NCBI GenBank assembly: GCA_019314005.1
Contig: JAFDAE010000108.1
Coordinates: 1 to 7,238 of the forward strand
Origin: Deltaproteobacteria bacterium
GTDB lineage: Bacteria; Desulfobacterota; Desulfobacteria; C00003060; C00003106
Reading direction: 5' to 3'
Length of the DNA: 7,238 nt
Part shown: positions 1 through 6,388 of the stretch, piece by piece
Position numbering within the stretch: the stretch's first letter is position 1
Layout: every line of letters begins with the position of its first letter
Program-made: the position numbers and the translations under genes
Notes under the pieces: generated by a model
What the model saw: only the letters and a program-made list of their open reading frames with translations
The model's database searches: none
What the model was told of the DNA's origin: nothing

Positions 1-1
1 A

Positions 2-490
2 CGAAACCTTGTTAATGATTTTTCCACGTTTGCCCGTATGCCGAACGTTAATCCCCGGCCGAATAGTCTCCCCGAAATCATACAAGACACATTCATCCTT
101 TACAAAGAAGGGCATCCACATATTGCTTTTAAAACCGAACTAGGTCCGGACATTCCTATACTCAACTTAGACAAAGAACAGATGAAGCGTGTTTTGATCA
201 ATCTGTTCGATAATGCAATCGCATCAATCCACGATAAGGGAGACGTCAGCGTTGCTGTCTCCTTTGATCCCATCTTGAAAATAGTACGTATGGAAGTTGC
301 CGATACCGGATCCGGAATATCCCCTGAAGACAAGCTGAGGCTTTTTGAACCTTATTTTTCGACCAAAAAATCCGGCATGGGACTCGGACTTTCTATTGTT
401 AGCTCGATCATTACAGATCATAAAGGATTTATTCGAGTACGGGATAATGATCCTAAAGGAACGATATTTGTCATAGAGCTGCCGGTATAA
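2..490 (+). CDS. ntrY: NtrY-like sensor histidine kinase, C-terminal part (5' end outside window)
   Basis: The frame is open from base 2, so the internal ATG at 38 is not the start; the gene begins before the window. The 162 visible residues open with LVNDFSTFARMP, the end of the dimerisation helix as it appears in NtrY-type kinases. Then comes a complete HATPase_c domain: N box (QMKRVLINLFDNA), G1 box DTGSGI, F box FEPYFSTKKSG and G2 box GMGLGLS, ending with FVIELPV and TAA. The phospho-accepting His, and any HAMP, PAS or membrane parts, lie outside the window. The family autophosphorylates with ATP at the inner membrane and passes phosphate to NtrX, linked to nitrogen or redox signals. An NtrX-like regulator follows on the same strand, which supports the assignment. 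The 387 bp gap between the pair is unusual. Another NtrB/NtrY-like kinase is possible; the ATPase fold itself is certain. Confidence 0.85.
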   Translation, partial: RNLVNDFSTFARMPNVNPRPNSLPEIIQDTFILYKEGHPHIAFKTELGPDIPILNLDKEQMKRVLINLFDNAIASIHDKGDVSVAVSFDPILKIVRMEVADTGSGISPEDKLRLFEPYFSTKKSGMGLGLSIVSSIITDHKGFIRVRDNDPKGTIFVIELPV

Positions 491-569
491 TAAAAAGGAA
501 TGTTCCGTAATCATTCATCCTGTTGCAACGCTGTAGAAAATGAAAAAGAAGATCTAAATAGAAACTATA

Positions 570-850
570 AAATTCGAAATCCGAAGCACGAAATTCGAAA
601 CAAATTCGAATGACCAAAACATAAAATCCAAAACAAAGAAACCAGGATTTGGAGAATCGCAGGATTAAGGAATTACAAGAGATTTCTAGCGTTGCCGTAT
701 CCCGCACTGTTTAATAATAAGTTGGTAAAAGGGCCTACGGGTCTGATGGATATTTTCGGTTCCGTATCGCGAAAAAGCAAATAACGTTTTGAACATTTGA
801 TATTTGTATTTTGAATTTGTTTCGGATTTCGATATTCGACATTCGGATTT
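570..850. repeat. Imperfect long inverted repeat (MITE-like or two dispersed repeat copies)
   Basis: The arm at 570-607 and the reverse complement of 813-850 match at about 30 of 38 positions, sharing the core GAAACAAATTC and several CGAA units. Weaker similarity continues inward to about 634 and 786, ending in a shared CAAAAC. Roughly 205 bp separate the 38-base arms. The arms are internally repetitive (AAATTCGAAA, AAATCCGAA). From memory, TTCGAAA-type repeats recur between genes in Desulfobacterota and some candidate phyla; copy number here cannot be judged from one window. It may be a non-autonomous element or two separate copies of a dispersed repeat in opposite orientation. No target-site duplication was identified. 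Confidence 0.6.
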
Positions 851-861
851 ATTCCCCAAAG

Positions 862-867
862 AAGGAG
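862..867 (+). promoter_or_regulatory. Ribosome binding site of ntrX
   Basis: AAGGAG lies 10 nt before the ATG at 878 and fixes the start of the NtrX-like protein. It immediately follows the right repeat arm, so translation of ntrX does not depend on coupling to ntrY. Confidence 0.75.
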
Positions 868-877
868 AACCTTATTT

Positions 878-2239
878 ATGTTTCCAACTGTTCTTATCGT
901 AGACGACGAGCCTTCCATTTTGCAGTCTTTAAGTGGTGTTCTTTCTGATGAAGGATTTGAAGCCCTTACTGCCGGTAATGGATATGAAGCCCTCAAGATG
1001 ATCGAAGAGCAGTCGCCGGATCTGATCTTGCTGGACATCTGGATGCCGGGAATAGATGGAATAGAAACCTTAAAAGAGATCAAAAGAAACAATCCGTTTC
1101 TCCAGGTAATCATTATTTCAGGACATGGAAATGTTGAAACGGCCGTCAAGGCAACCAAGCTGGGGGCCTATGATTTCATTGAAAAACCTCTTTCCATAGA
1201 TAAAGTAATAGTTGCCATTAACAATGCTCTAAATTTTCGGCGTCTTGAAGAAGAAAATCGGCTTTTAAAGCGAAGGGCCCTCGGTAAAAGCCAGATTACA
1301 GGGGAAAGTCCTGCGATAAAGGCATTAAAGCAACAAATAGCCGTAGTCGCACCGACCAATGCATGGATTCTGATCACCGGAGAGAATGGGACAGGCAAGG
1401 AATTGGTAGCACGCACCATACATCAAACGAGTAATCGAGCAGAACACCAGCTTGTAGAAGTCAACTGTGCCGCAATTCCGGAGGAACTGATTGAAAGCGA
1501 ACTGTTTGGTCATGAAAAAGGTGCTTTTACCAGCGCAAACAGCAGAAAACGAGGAAGGTTTGAATTAGCAGACGGTGGGACCATATTCCTGGATGAAATC
1601 GGAGACATGAGCTTGAAGACACAGGCAAAAATTTTGCGGATTTTGCAGGAGCAAAAATTCGAGCGGGTTGGAGGAACCCGTACACTTAAGGTAGATGTCC
1701 GCGTGGTTGCAGCCAGCAATAAAAATCTCGAAGAAGAGATCGAAAAAGGAAGTTTTCGTGAGGATCTCTATTTCCGGCTGAATGTGGTGCCGATCGAGGT
1801 TCCAGCCCTCAGGGATCGTACAGAAGACATTCCTCTTCTTGTAGAAGAATTTTTAAGGGAGTTCTCTAAAAACGATAGATTAGAATCCAAAGAGATGACA
1901 CCTGAGGCAATTCGTTTGTTGCAGGATTATCACTGGCCTGGAAATGTGCGGGAGCTGAAAAATCTTCTGGATAGATTAATAATAATGACTTCCGACAAAA
2001 TCATTGATGTTAAAGACGTCCCTGAACCGTATGCGCAAACAAAAACCGCAAGGAAAGATTCCTCACTTTTTATGTCCGCATCACTGAAAGACGCCAAAAA
2101 AGACTTTGAAAAGGCATACTTAATACAGAAGCTTCGGGAAAACCAGGGAAATATTTCTCAGACAGCCGAAGCTATTGGAATCGAAAGGAGCCATCTTCAC
2201 AAAAAGATAAAGGCATACGAGATTAATTCGATTGGGTAG
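878..2239 (+). CDS. ntrX: NtrX-like sigma-54-dependent response regulator
   Basis: The 453-residue protein has the usual length and order for this family. The receiver (1-120) has acidic residues D9 and D10, phosphoacceptor D53, S81 and K103. The AAA+ domain (about 140-370) has Walker A GENGTGKE (168-175), Walker B GGTIFLDE (233-240) and arginine-finger candidates R294 and R300 in FREDLYFRL. The Fis-type helix-turn-helix (about 411-448) ends ERSHLHKKIKAY, a wording typical of NtrX rather than NtrC. The sigma-54 contact loop reads GAFTSA (215-220) instead of the canonical GAFTGA, so the fifth position is Ser219. The family binds upstream DNA, hexamerises after phosphorylation and uses ATP hydrolysis to open sigma-54 promoters; NtrX members are tied to nitrogen, redox and envelope control. 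The partner is the NtrY-like kinase upstream. The stop codon overlaps the 3' end of the convergent cyclic-nucleotide-binding gene by 17 bp, with no visible terminator. Confidence 0.9.
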   Translation: MFPTVLIVDDEPSILQSLSGVLSDEGFEALTAGNGYEALKMIEEQSPDLILLDIWMPGIDGIETLKEIKRNNPFLQVIIISGHGNVETAVKATKLGAYDFIEKPLSIDKVIVAINNALNFRRLEEENRLLKRRALGKSQITGESPAIKALKQQIAVVAPTNAWILITGENGTGKELVARTIHQTSNRAEHQLVEVNCAAIPEELIESELFGHEKGAFTSANSRKRGRFELADGGTIFLDEIGDMSLKTQAKILRILQEQKFERVGGTRTLKVDVRVVAASNKNLEEEIEKGSFREDLYFRLNVVPIEVPALRDRTEDIPLLVEEFLREFSKNDRLESKEMTPEAIRLLQDYHWPGNVRELKNLLDRLIIMTSDKIIDVKDVPEPYAQTKTARKDSSLFMSASLKDAKKDFEKAYLIQKLRENQGNISQTAEAIGIERSHLHKKIKAYEINSIG

Positions 2240-2759
2240 CCAACTGGGCTTTCAATAAATCCAATTCCATCTTGAGTTTTTCATTTTCATCTTTCAATTC
2301 AACGTTTTCTTGTGTCGCACTCCTCAACCTGCCCGAAAAGACCTCTGCAAACACCCGGTAGATCAAATAAAGGGCATTTACTTCATTCTCTTTTGAGATG
2401 CGATCCATAATCGCGGCGTCCATTCCAAGACAACCAGTGTTGTCCTCATTGGCTACAATGGAGGCAGATCGGGGAGACCCATCAATGATTCCCATTTCAC
2501 CAAATATGTCGCCCTTGCGCGACAGGGTTCTGATGGTCCGATCTCCCACAATTACGTTAACACTGCCTGTCAACAGGAAATAGACCCAACAGTCGTATTC
2601 GCCTTCCCGGATAATCGATTCCCCTTTTTTATAGGAACGAAGTTTACTTAACGCCATAATATCCCGAAGCTCTTTTTTCGATAGAGCATCAAAAAGTTTT
2701 ACGTCCTTAACTTTTTGGAGGATAGCTTCGTTGTCTTTAAGAAAAGGGGTCTCTTTCAT
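2223..2759 (-). CDS. Cyclic-nucleotide-binding domain protein with C-terminal coiled coil
   Basis: The 178-residue protein carries one cNMP-binding (CAP-ED) beta-barrel at about 20-135. Its phosphate-binding cassette is well kept: GDIFGEMG with E88 (ribose contact in the family) and PRSAS with R97 and S98 (phosphate contacts), which suggests real nucleotide binding. After the C-helix (about 125-145) comes a charged heptad-like stretch (about 147-176, ENVELKDENEKLKMELDLLK) predicted to be a coiled coil. There is no winged-helix domain, so this is not a Crp/Fnr transcription factor; it more likely passes a cyclic-nucleotide state to a protein partner. The start was set at the ATG at 2759 because AAGGA lies 7 nt before it; an in-frame ATG 16 codons upstream (2807) lacks such a site. 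It is cytoplasmic, as there is no signal peptide. The gene follows the methyltransferase on the same strand after 112 bp and converges on ntrX. The partner and ligand are unknown. Confidence 0.85.
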   Translation of the reverse strand: MKETPFLKDNEAILQKVKDVKLFDALSKKELRDIMALSKLRSYKKGESIIREGEYDCWVYFLLTGSVNVIVGDRTIRTLSRKGDIFGEMGIIDGSPRSASIVANEDNTGCLGMDAAIMDRISKENEVNALYLIYRVFAEVFSGRLRSATQENVELKDENEKLKMELDLLKAQLATQSN

Positions 2760-2766
2760 TTGGAAG

Positions 2767-2771
2767 TCCTT
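2767..2771 (-). promoter_or_regulatory. Ribosome binding site deciding the start of the cNMP-binding gene
   Basis: On the minus strand AAGGA precedes the ATG at 2759 by 7 nt. The longer reading from 2807 has no purine-rich site at a proper distance and adds a 16-residue extension unlike the family's N-terminus. Confidence 0.65.
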
Positions 2772-2834
2772 GTTGTTTGTGGTAAAAAAAATAGCTGTCG
2801 TATACATATACTTTTAACAGAAAAGCATGATTGT

Positions 2835-2849
2835 GCAATATATAATCCG
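2835..2849 (-). promoter_or_regulatory. Weak candidate sigma-54 (-24/-12) promoter before the cNMP-binding gene
   Basis: Read on the minus strand, CGGATTATATATTGC has GG and GC ten bases apart and a perfect TTGC -12 element, as in TGGCAC-N5-TTGC. The -24 half is poor: CGGATT keeps only the GG. Transcription would begin near 2823, about 64 nt before the ATG. A sigma-54 site beside an NtrX-like activator is plausible, but the AT-rich context makes a chance match possible. Confidence 0.25.
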
Positions 2850-2871
2850 AAACTAACTTTTTACGACGCCA

Positions 2872-3471
2872 TCAACTTTTAGTTCTTGCGATATATGCCC
2901 AATTGAGCCTCATATCGATTCCTGTCACATTCAAAAAATGTTTCTTTAAAAAGTCCTCGACCTCTTTTCGTGATAGAGTGCCATGCGCATGATATGTCCC
3001 TTTTCTGAATCTGACTATCTGTTCTATTATATCGAATCCTTCCTCCATAAAATCGATCAGCACAAACACGCCGGCGCCCGAATATACCCTCTTTAGTTCA
3101 TTCAAGACAGCGATTGGATTTTTTAACTCATGGACAGCGTTCGCGCAGACGATATGGTCGAAGTAACTATTCTCATATGCTAAATGTTCAAGGTCTAAGT
3201 GTGCTAATTCCAGATTAGAACGATTGGAAAACGTAGAATTAGTCTTTAGTTCATCAAGCTTTTCCTTGTCAATGTCTCCGGAGATGACTCTATATCCTCT
3301 TTTAAGAAGAATGCCGGTCATCCGCCCGGAACCTGTTGCCGCATCAAATACCGTTGCCCCTTGTGGAATAGAGGCAGTTTCAACGGCTCTTTCGTATTCC
3401 TCATAGAGGCTCAAACCATTTGCCGCCAGAATTTCGTCTGTAGTGGTCCCTTCAAGTTTCAGCTTCATCAT
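2872..3471 (-). CDS. Class I SAM-dependent methyltransferase, substrate unknown
   Basis: The 199-residue protein has a Rossmann-type methyltransferase core. Motif I is VFDAATGSGR (41-50), with the glycine-rich SAM loop. The acidic end of strand 2 is GDID (65-68), then LDLEHL with the adenine-side acid (92-97) and motif IV CANAVHEL (109-116), where a HEL replaces the more usual HHL or HWV. It resembles the Methyltransf_11/25 (UbiE-like) group. No signal peptide or membrane segment is seen. I cannot name the substrate; the single small domain points to a small molecule or a protein target. The start was chosen at the ATG at 3471 because GAGGT lies 4 nt before it, and 7 nt before the adjacent ATG at 3468, which is equally acceptable. 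Longer readings from 3531 or 3486 lack a ribosome binding site. The gene is divergent from the hybrid kinase and lies 112 bp upstream of the cNMP-binding gene on the same strand, so the two may be co-transcribed. Confidence 0.82.
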   Translation of the reverse strand: MMKLKLEGTTTDEILAANGLSLYEEYERAVETASIPQGATVFDAATGSGRMTGILLKRGYRVISGDIDKEKLDELKTNSTFSNRSNLELAHLDLEHLAYENSYFDHIVCANAVHELKNPIAVLNELKRVYSGAGVFVLIDFMEEGFDIIEQIVRFRKGTYHAHGTLSRKEVEDFLKKHFLNVTGIDMRLNWAYIARTKS

Positions 3472-3475
3472 ATTT

Positions 3476-3480
3476 ACCTC
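3476..3480 (-). promoter_or_regulatory. Ribosome binding site deciding the methyltransferase start
   Basis: On the minus strand GAGGT precedes the tandem ATG-ATG at 3471 and 3468 by 4 and 7 nt. It favours these starts over the upstream in-frame ATGs at 3486 and 3531. Confidence 0.6.
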
Positions 3481-3512
3481 AGACATAAATTGATTAAAGA
3501 TCGGCCTTTCGC

Positions 3513-3560
3513 AATCATCATGATTGAACATAAAAAATATTTACCATCACTATGATGATT
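3513..3560. repeat. Perfect 9-bp inverted repeat upstream of the methyltransferase
   Basis: AATCATCAT at 3513-3521 is the exact reverse complement of ATGATGATT at 3552-3560, with 30 bp between. The left arm is also part of a small palindrome, AATCA-TCA-TGATT (3513-3525). The position, 42-89 bp before the chosen methyltransferase start, suits a regulator site or a leader hairpin. Its function is unknown. Confidence 0.45.
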
Positions 3561-3653
3561 GGGGCAACAAGATATTTTGATACGTCAAATTAAAAAAGAC
3601 CGTTAACTTAACCATTCTCGTCAACCTTACGATAAGTAAGAAGTAACTACTCA

Positions 3654-3687
3654 GGTTCAAAGTTCCGGGTTTACGGTTCAAGGTTAA
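3654..3687. repeat. GGTTCAA-word repeat (dispersed intergenic type)
   Basis: GGTTCAA occurs at 3654-3660 and again at 3675-3681, 21 bp apart, with related words AGTTCC and GGTTAA around them. Tracts built of GTTCAA-like words are, from memory, common between genes in Desulfobacterota. Here it directly abuts the GC-rich hairpin, so the two may form one composite repeat unit. Confidence 0.4.
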
Positions 3688-3691
3688 ACTG

Positions 3692-3732
3692 ACCCGCCCG
3701 CCTCGCCTGTGCGAGAGCGATGGCGGGCAGGT
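3692..3732. repeat. GC-rich REP-like hairpin
   Basis: The outer stem pairs ACCCGCCCGC (3692-3701) with GCGGGCAGGT (3723-3732), 10 pairs including one G-T type wobble. The inner stem pairs CTCGC (3702-3706) with GCGAG (3711-3715) around a CTGT loop, leaving AGCGATG (3716-3722) bulged. It is far richer in G+C than its surroundings and has no U-tract, so it is a REP-like repeat rather than a terminator. A GTG inside it (3709) is in frame with the kinase but is unlikely to be used. Confidence 0.6.
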
Positions 3733-3768
3733 GAAAGAAAGGACAAGGACACAAAAAACACATCTGAT

Positions 3769-3772
3769 GGAG
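3769..3772 (+). promoter_or_regulatory. Weak ribosome binding site of the hybrid kinase
   Basis: GGAG lies 11 nt before the ATG at 3784, a somewhat long gap. No better site precedes the alternative ATG at 3805 or the GTG at 3709, so 3784 is the preferred start, with weak initiation expected. Confidence 0.45.
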
Positions 3773-3783
3773 ATCCTATAACA

Positions 3784-6381
3784 ATGCAAAAAATACCCAG
3801 GCGCATGATAATAAGTAGCATGGCCGGTTTGGTTATCATAATTATTTGTACAGCCGTAGCGTACCTATCCCACAAGCAGTTCTCGGAAACAATTGTTTCT
3901 CAGACACAACAACAGTTATTAATGACTGCAAAGACAGCTGCAAAAAGTCTCGAAGAATTTATCGCCAAACATTCAGAAGCCCTAAAGACTATTGCACGGA
4001 ATCCATTATTTCAGAAAGAACTTTATAGAAAAGTTTTGCATGACAAACCTGATAGTGGATATTGTCTAATCAAGACTTTTTATGAGGTTCATGAAAATGA
4101 TGTGGATGCCCTTACAACCTTGGATGCCAACGGGGTTCTGCTGCACAGGCATCCATTTTGGGAGGACAACAAGAATCGTGTTGGAGTGGATCACACTGAC
4201 AAGCCAGGTGTCGCTTACGTCGTAAAAGAACGTAAGTCGCATGTTAGTAAAGTATTTTATAACAACCTTGGTAACCTTGCTATATCAATCTCAGAGCCAG
4301 TATTTTATAAGGGTGAATTTGTAGGAATTGTTCGATGGATGATTCAAACCGACACTATCTCTAAACGCTTTATTCAGCCGATCAAGGCAGGCAGGGAAGG
4401 CTACGCATGGCTTTTTGATGATAAAGAGGTTGTTCTTTCACATCCAAAAAAAGAGTTTATAGGGATGTCGGTACTGGATGTAATCAGAAAGAGGCATACG
4501 GAAGGAGGCGAGACTTTTGATGAAAGTAGGCTAAAAGAGCATATCCGAGAGGAACATGATTACCTTAATAGAGTCAAGGTTGCAGAGGGATATGGGACAT
4601 TCATAGATTGTACGACTGGCACGAATGATTTGGTGGCTTACAAGAAGGTCGCTGTAGGGGATAGAAACTGGAACTTGATCATAACCTTGCCTTATTCTGA
4701 AATCTCAGGACCCATTAATAGACATGCAAGGAACACATTCGGGCTTGCAGGACTTATCGTATTGGTGTTTGGAACCGGAGGAGTTCTTCTTTTTAGAGCT
4801 CAGAAGAAGAAAACCGAGCTTGAAGCAGAGACAAAATATTTGAAAGAGATTGCCGAATCAGCAGAGGCGGTGAGGGAGAGTGAGGGGTATTTAAAAACTT
4901 TATTGGATTCCATACATGCTGGAATTATGGTTATCGATCCGGAAACACATACCCTCGCCGATGCCAATTCCTCAGCACTTAAGATGATGGCTATTAACAA
5001 GGACCAGATTATCGGTCGTATATGCCATGAGTTTATCTGTCCAGCAGAGATGGGGAAATGTCCAATAACTGATCTCAAACAGACGCTGGACTTATCGGAG
5101 CGCATTTTAATAAATGCCAATGGTGAGCGAATTCCTATACTGAAAAGTGTGGTTCCATTAATGCGGAAAGGTCGTCGGTATCTGATCGAAAGTTTCATTG
5201 ACATCACCGAGCGGAAGCGGGCGGAGGAAGAGAAAGAAAATATACGGGCGCAACTCTTTCATGCTCAGAAGATGGAGGCCATTGGAACCATGGCCGGTGG
5301 GATTGCGCACGATTTTAACAACATATTAACTGTCATGCGGGGCAACGCACAGTTGATCGATATGGATCTTGACCCCGCTGATCCTCATTCTGAACTACTA
5401 AAAGAGATTGAAAAACAGGCCGTACTTGGTTCTACCCTCACACGTCAACTTCTTGGTTTTGCAAGGGGCGGAAAGTATGAGGTGAAACCAATCAACTTAA
5501 ATGATGTGGTTAGAGAAAGCTCTACAGCCTTTGGGAGGACCAAGAAACAGCTTCCCATTCATCTAAAGCTCCAGGAGGATTTGCCACCTGTTGAGGCGGA
5601 TGCAGGACAAATCGAACAGGTTTTGATGAATCTTTACGTGAACGCCGCCTATGCGATGCCGGGTGGCGGAGATCTCTACCTGGAGACACGTGCTATTACC
5701 CACGAAGAGATTCAAGTGAGGCCATCTCATATGGAGCCTGGCGCCTATGTGTTGCTCTCGGTTAGAGATACCGGTGTGGGCATGGACAAGGAGACGCGGG
5801 AAAGGATCTTTGACCCGTTCTTTACCACCAGAGAGATGGGCCGGGGCACCGGCCTGGGGTTGGCCTCTGTTTATGGCATTATCGAAAACCATAAGGGATA
5901 TATTGACGTAGAGTCTGAGAAAGGCCGGGGAACTACTTTTAAAATTTATTTGCCCATATCCAAAAAGGACGTCACAAAATCCGTAAAAGTTGCTGACCAG
6001 GTGATCAAAGGAACGGAAACAATCCTTTTGGTAGACGATGAAGAGCAGGTTCTGAAGCTAAGTGTCAGAGTTTTAAACAGCCTGGGTTATACCGTACTCG
6101 AAGCCAGGAACGGACGCGAAGCAGTAGATGTTTATAAAAAAGAGAAGGATAAAATCGGGCTTGTTGTCCTGGATATGATCATGCCCGATATGGGTGGCGG
6201 CAAAGCCTATGATCTACTGAAGGAAGCCAATCCTGATATAAAGGTGCTCTTATGCAGCGGCTACAGCATTGATGGTCAAGCAATGGAGATACTGGACCGA
6301 GGATGTGATGGTTTTATCCAAAAGCCTTTTGACATTAAAGGGTTATCTCATAGGATAAGGGAAATTCTGGACGAAAAATAG
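3784..6381 (+). CDS. Membrane hybrid histidine kinase: Cache, Cys-rich PAS, HisKA/HATPase, receiver
   Basis: The 865-residue inner-membrane sensor starts with a short positive N-terminus and TM1 (about 8-28). A periplasmic double-Cache-like domain follows (about 36-305), with features such as [16 protein letters not shown] and [16 protein letters not shown], which would bind a small ligand. TM2 (about 318-337) leads into a short coiled coil without a clear HAMP. A PAS domain (about 367-477) holds C414, H415, C419 and C426 in ICHEFICP and GKCPITD. The HisKA motif is GGIAHDFNN with phosphoacceptor H509. The HATPase_c has an N box (611-625), DTGVGM (662-667), FDPFFTT and GRGTGLGLA (686-694). The C-terminal receiver (about 745-865) has D751/D752, phosphoacceptor D797, S825 and K847. 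All catalytic residues are present. There is no Hpt or output domain, so the receiver probably tunes the kinase or feeds an unlinked relay. The start at 3784 matches the natural N-terminus before TM1. The gene ends 7 bp before the convergent XRE gene. The ligand is unknown. Confidence 0.93.
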   Translation: MQKIPRRMIISSMAGLVIIIICTAVAYLSHKQFSETIVSQTQQQLLMTAKTAAKSLEEFIAKHSEALKTIARNPLFQKELYRKVLHDKPDSGYCLIKTFYEVHENDVDALTTLDANGVLLHRHPFWEDNKNRVGVDHTDKPGVAYVVKERKSHVSKVFYNNLGNLAISISEPVFYKGEFVGIVRWMIQTDTISKRFIQPIKAGREGYAWLFDDKEVVLSHPKKEFIGMSVLDVIRKRHTEGGETFDESRLKEHIREEHDYLNRVKVAEGYGTFIDCTTGTNDLVAYKKVAVGDRNWNLIITLPYSEISGPINRHARNTFGLAGLIVLVFGTGGVLLFRAQKKKTELEAETKYLKEIAESAEAVRESEGYLKTLLDSIHAGIMVIDPETHTLADANSSALKMMAINKDQIIGRICHEFICPAEMGKCPITDLKQTLDLSERILINANGERIPILKSVVPLMRKGRRYLIESFIDITERKRAEEEKENIRAQLFHAQKMEAIGTMAGGIAHDFNNILTVMRGNAQLIDMDLDPADPHSELLKEIEKQAVLGSTLTRQLLGFARGGKYEVKPINLNDVVRESSTAFGRTKKQLPIHLKLQEDLPPVEADAGQIEQVLMNLYVNAAYAMPGGGDLYLETRAITHEEIQVRPSHMEPGAYVLLSVRDTGVGMDKETRERIFDPFFTTREMGRGTGLGLASVYGIIENHKGYIDVESEKGRGTTFKIYLPISKKDVTKSVKVADQVIKGTETILLVDDEEQVLKLSVRVLNSLGYTVLEARNGREAVDVYKKEKDKIGLVVLDMIMPDMGGGKAYDLLKEANPDIKVLLCSGYSIDGQAMEILDRGCDGFIQKPFDIKGLSHRIREILDEK

Positions 6382-6388
6382 GCGGCAT

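Larger units (their letters stand above)
491..877. other. Intergenic region between ntrY and ntrX with repeat arms and no gene
   Basis: This 387 bp gap holds two AT-rich, TTCGAAA-type repeat arms in opposite orientation (described separately), a middle section without recognisable content, and the ntrX ribosome binding site at its right end. I find no convincing gene, tRNA or Rho-independent terminator; a GGAA-TG-TTCC palindrome near 497-506 is too short to be one. The plus frame across about 618-782 stays open but has no start codon with a ribosome binding site and runs through the repeat. A promoter for ntrX could sit here, but no clear -35/-10 or -24/-12 pair stands out. Confidence 0.6.
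3472..3783. other. Divergent intergenic region between methyltransferase and hybrid kinase
   Basis: This 312 bp region must hold the promoters of both flanking genes. It contains, from left to right, the methyltransferase ribosome binding site, a 9-bp inverted repeat (3513-3560), an AT-rich part with no clear element, two GGTTCAA words, a GC-rich hairpin (3692-3732), and the weak kinase ribosome binding site. No gene and no confident sigma-70 promoter were found. Confidence 0.6.

Noticed and set aside
570..634. CRISPR-like array from the repeated TTCGAAA words
   Set aside because: The units are short and irregular, with no constant repeat length and no unique spacers of equal size.
673..1158. 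161-codon minus-strand open frame across the repeat and ntrX 5' end
   Set aside because: It is antisense to the certain ntrX receiver domain and includes the repeat arm; no ribosome binding site or recognisable domain.
2760..2807. Longer cNMP-binding protein starting at 2807
   Set aside because: No ribosome binding site at that ATG, whereas AAGGA is well placed before 2759.
3472..3531. Methyltransferase start at 3531 or 3486
   Set aside because: Neither has a purine-rich site at proper spacing, and the extra residues run into the inverted-repeat region. GAGGT supports 3471 or 3468.
3692..3732. GC-rich hairpin as a Rho-independent terminator
   Set aside because: No T-run follows on either strand, and the flanking genes both read away from this region, so no transcript would end here.
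3709..3783. GTG start giving the hybrid kinase 25 extra N-terminal residues
   Set aside because: The GTG sits in the loop of the GC-rich repeat, no ribosome binding site precedes it, and the added residues are strongly charged and unlike a natural lead into TM1. ATG 3784 fits better.
5563..5892. Minus-strand open frame inside the kinase ATPase domain
   Set aside because: The plus strand carries intact N, G1, F and G2 boxes here; the reverse frame is a shadow.
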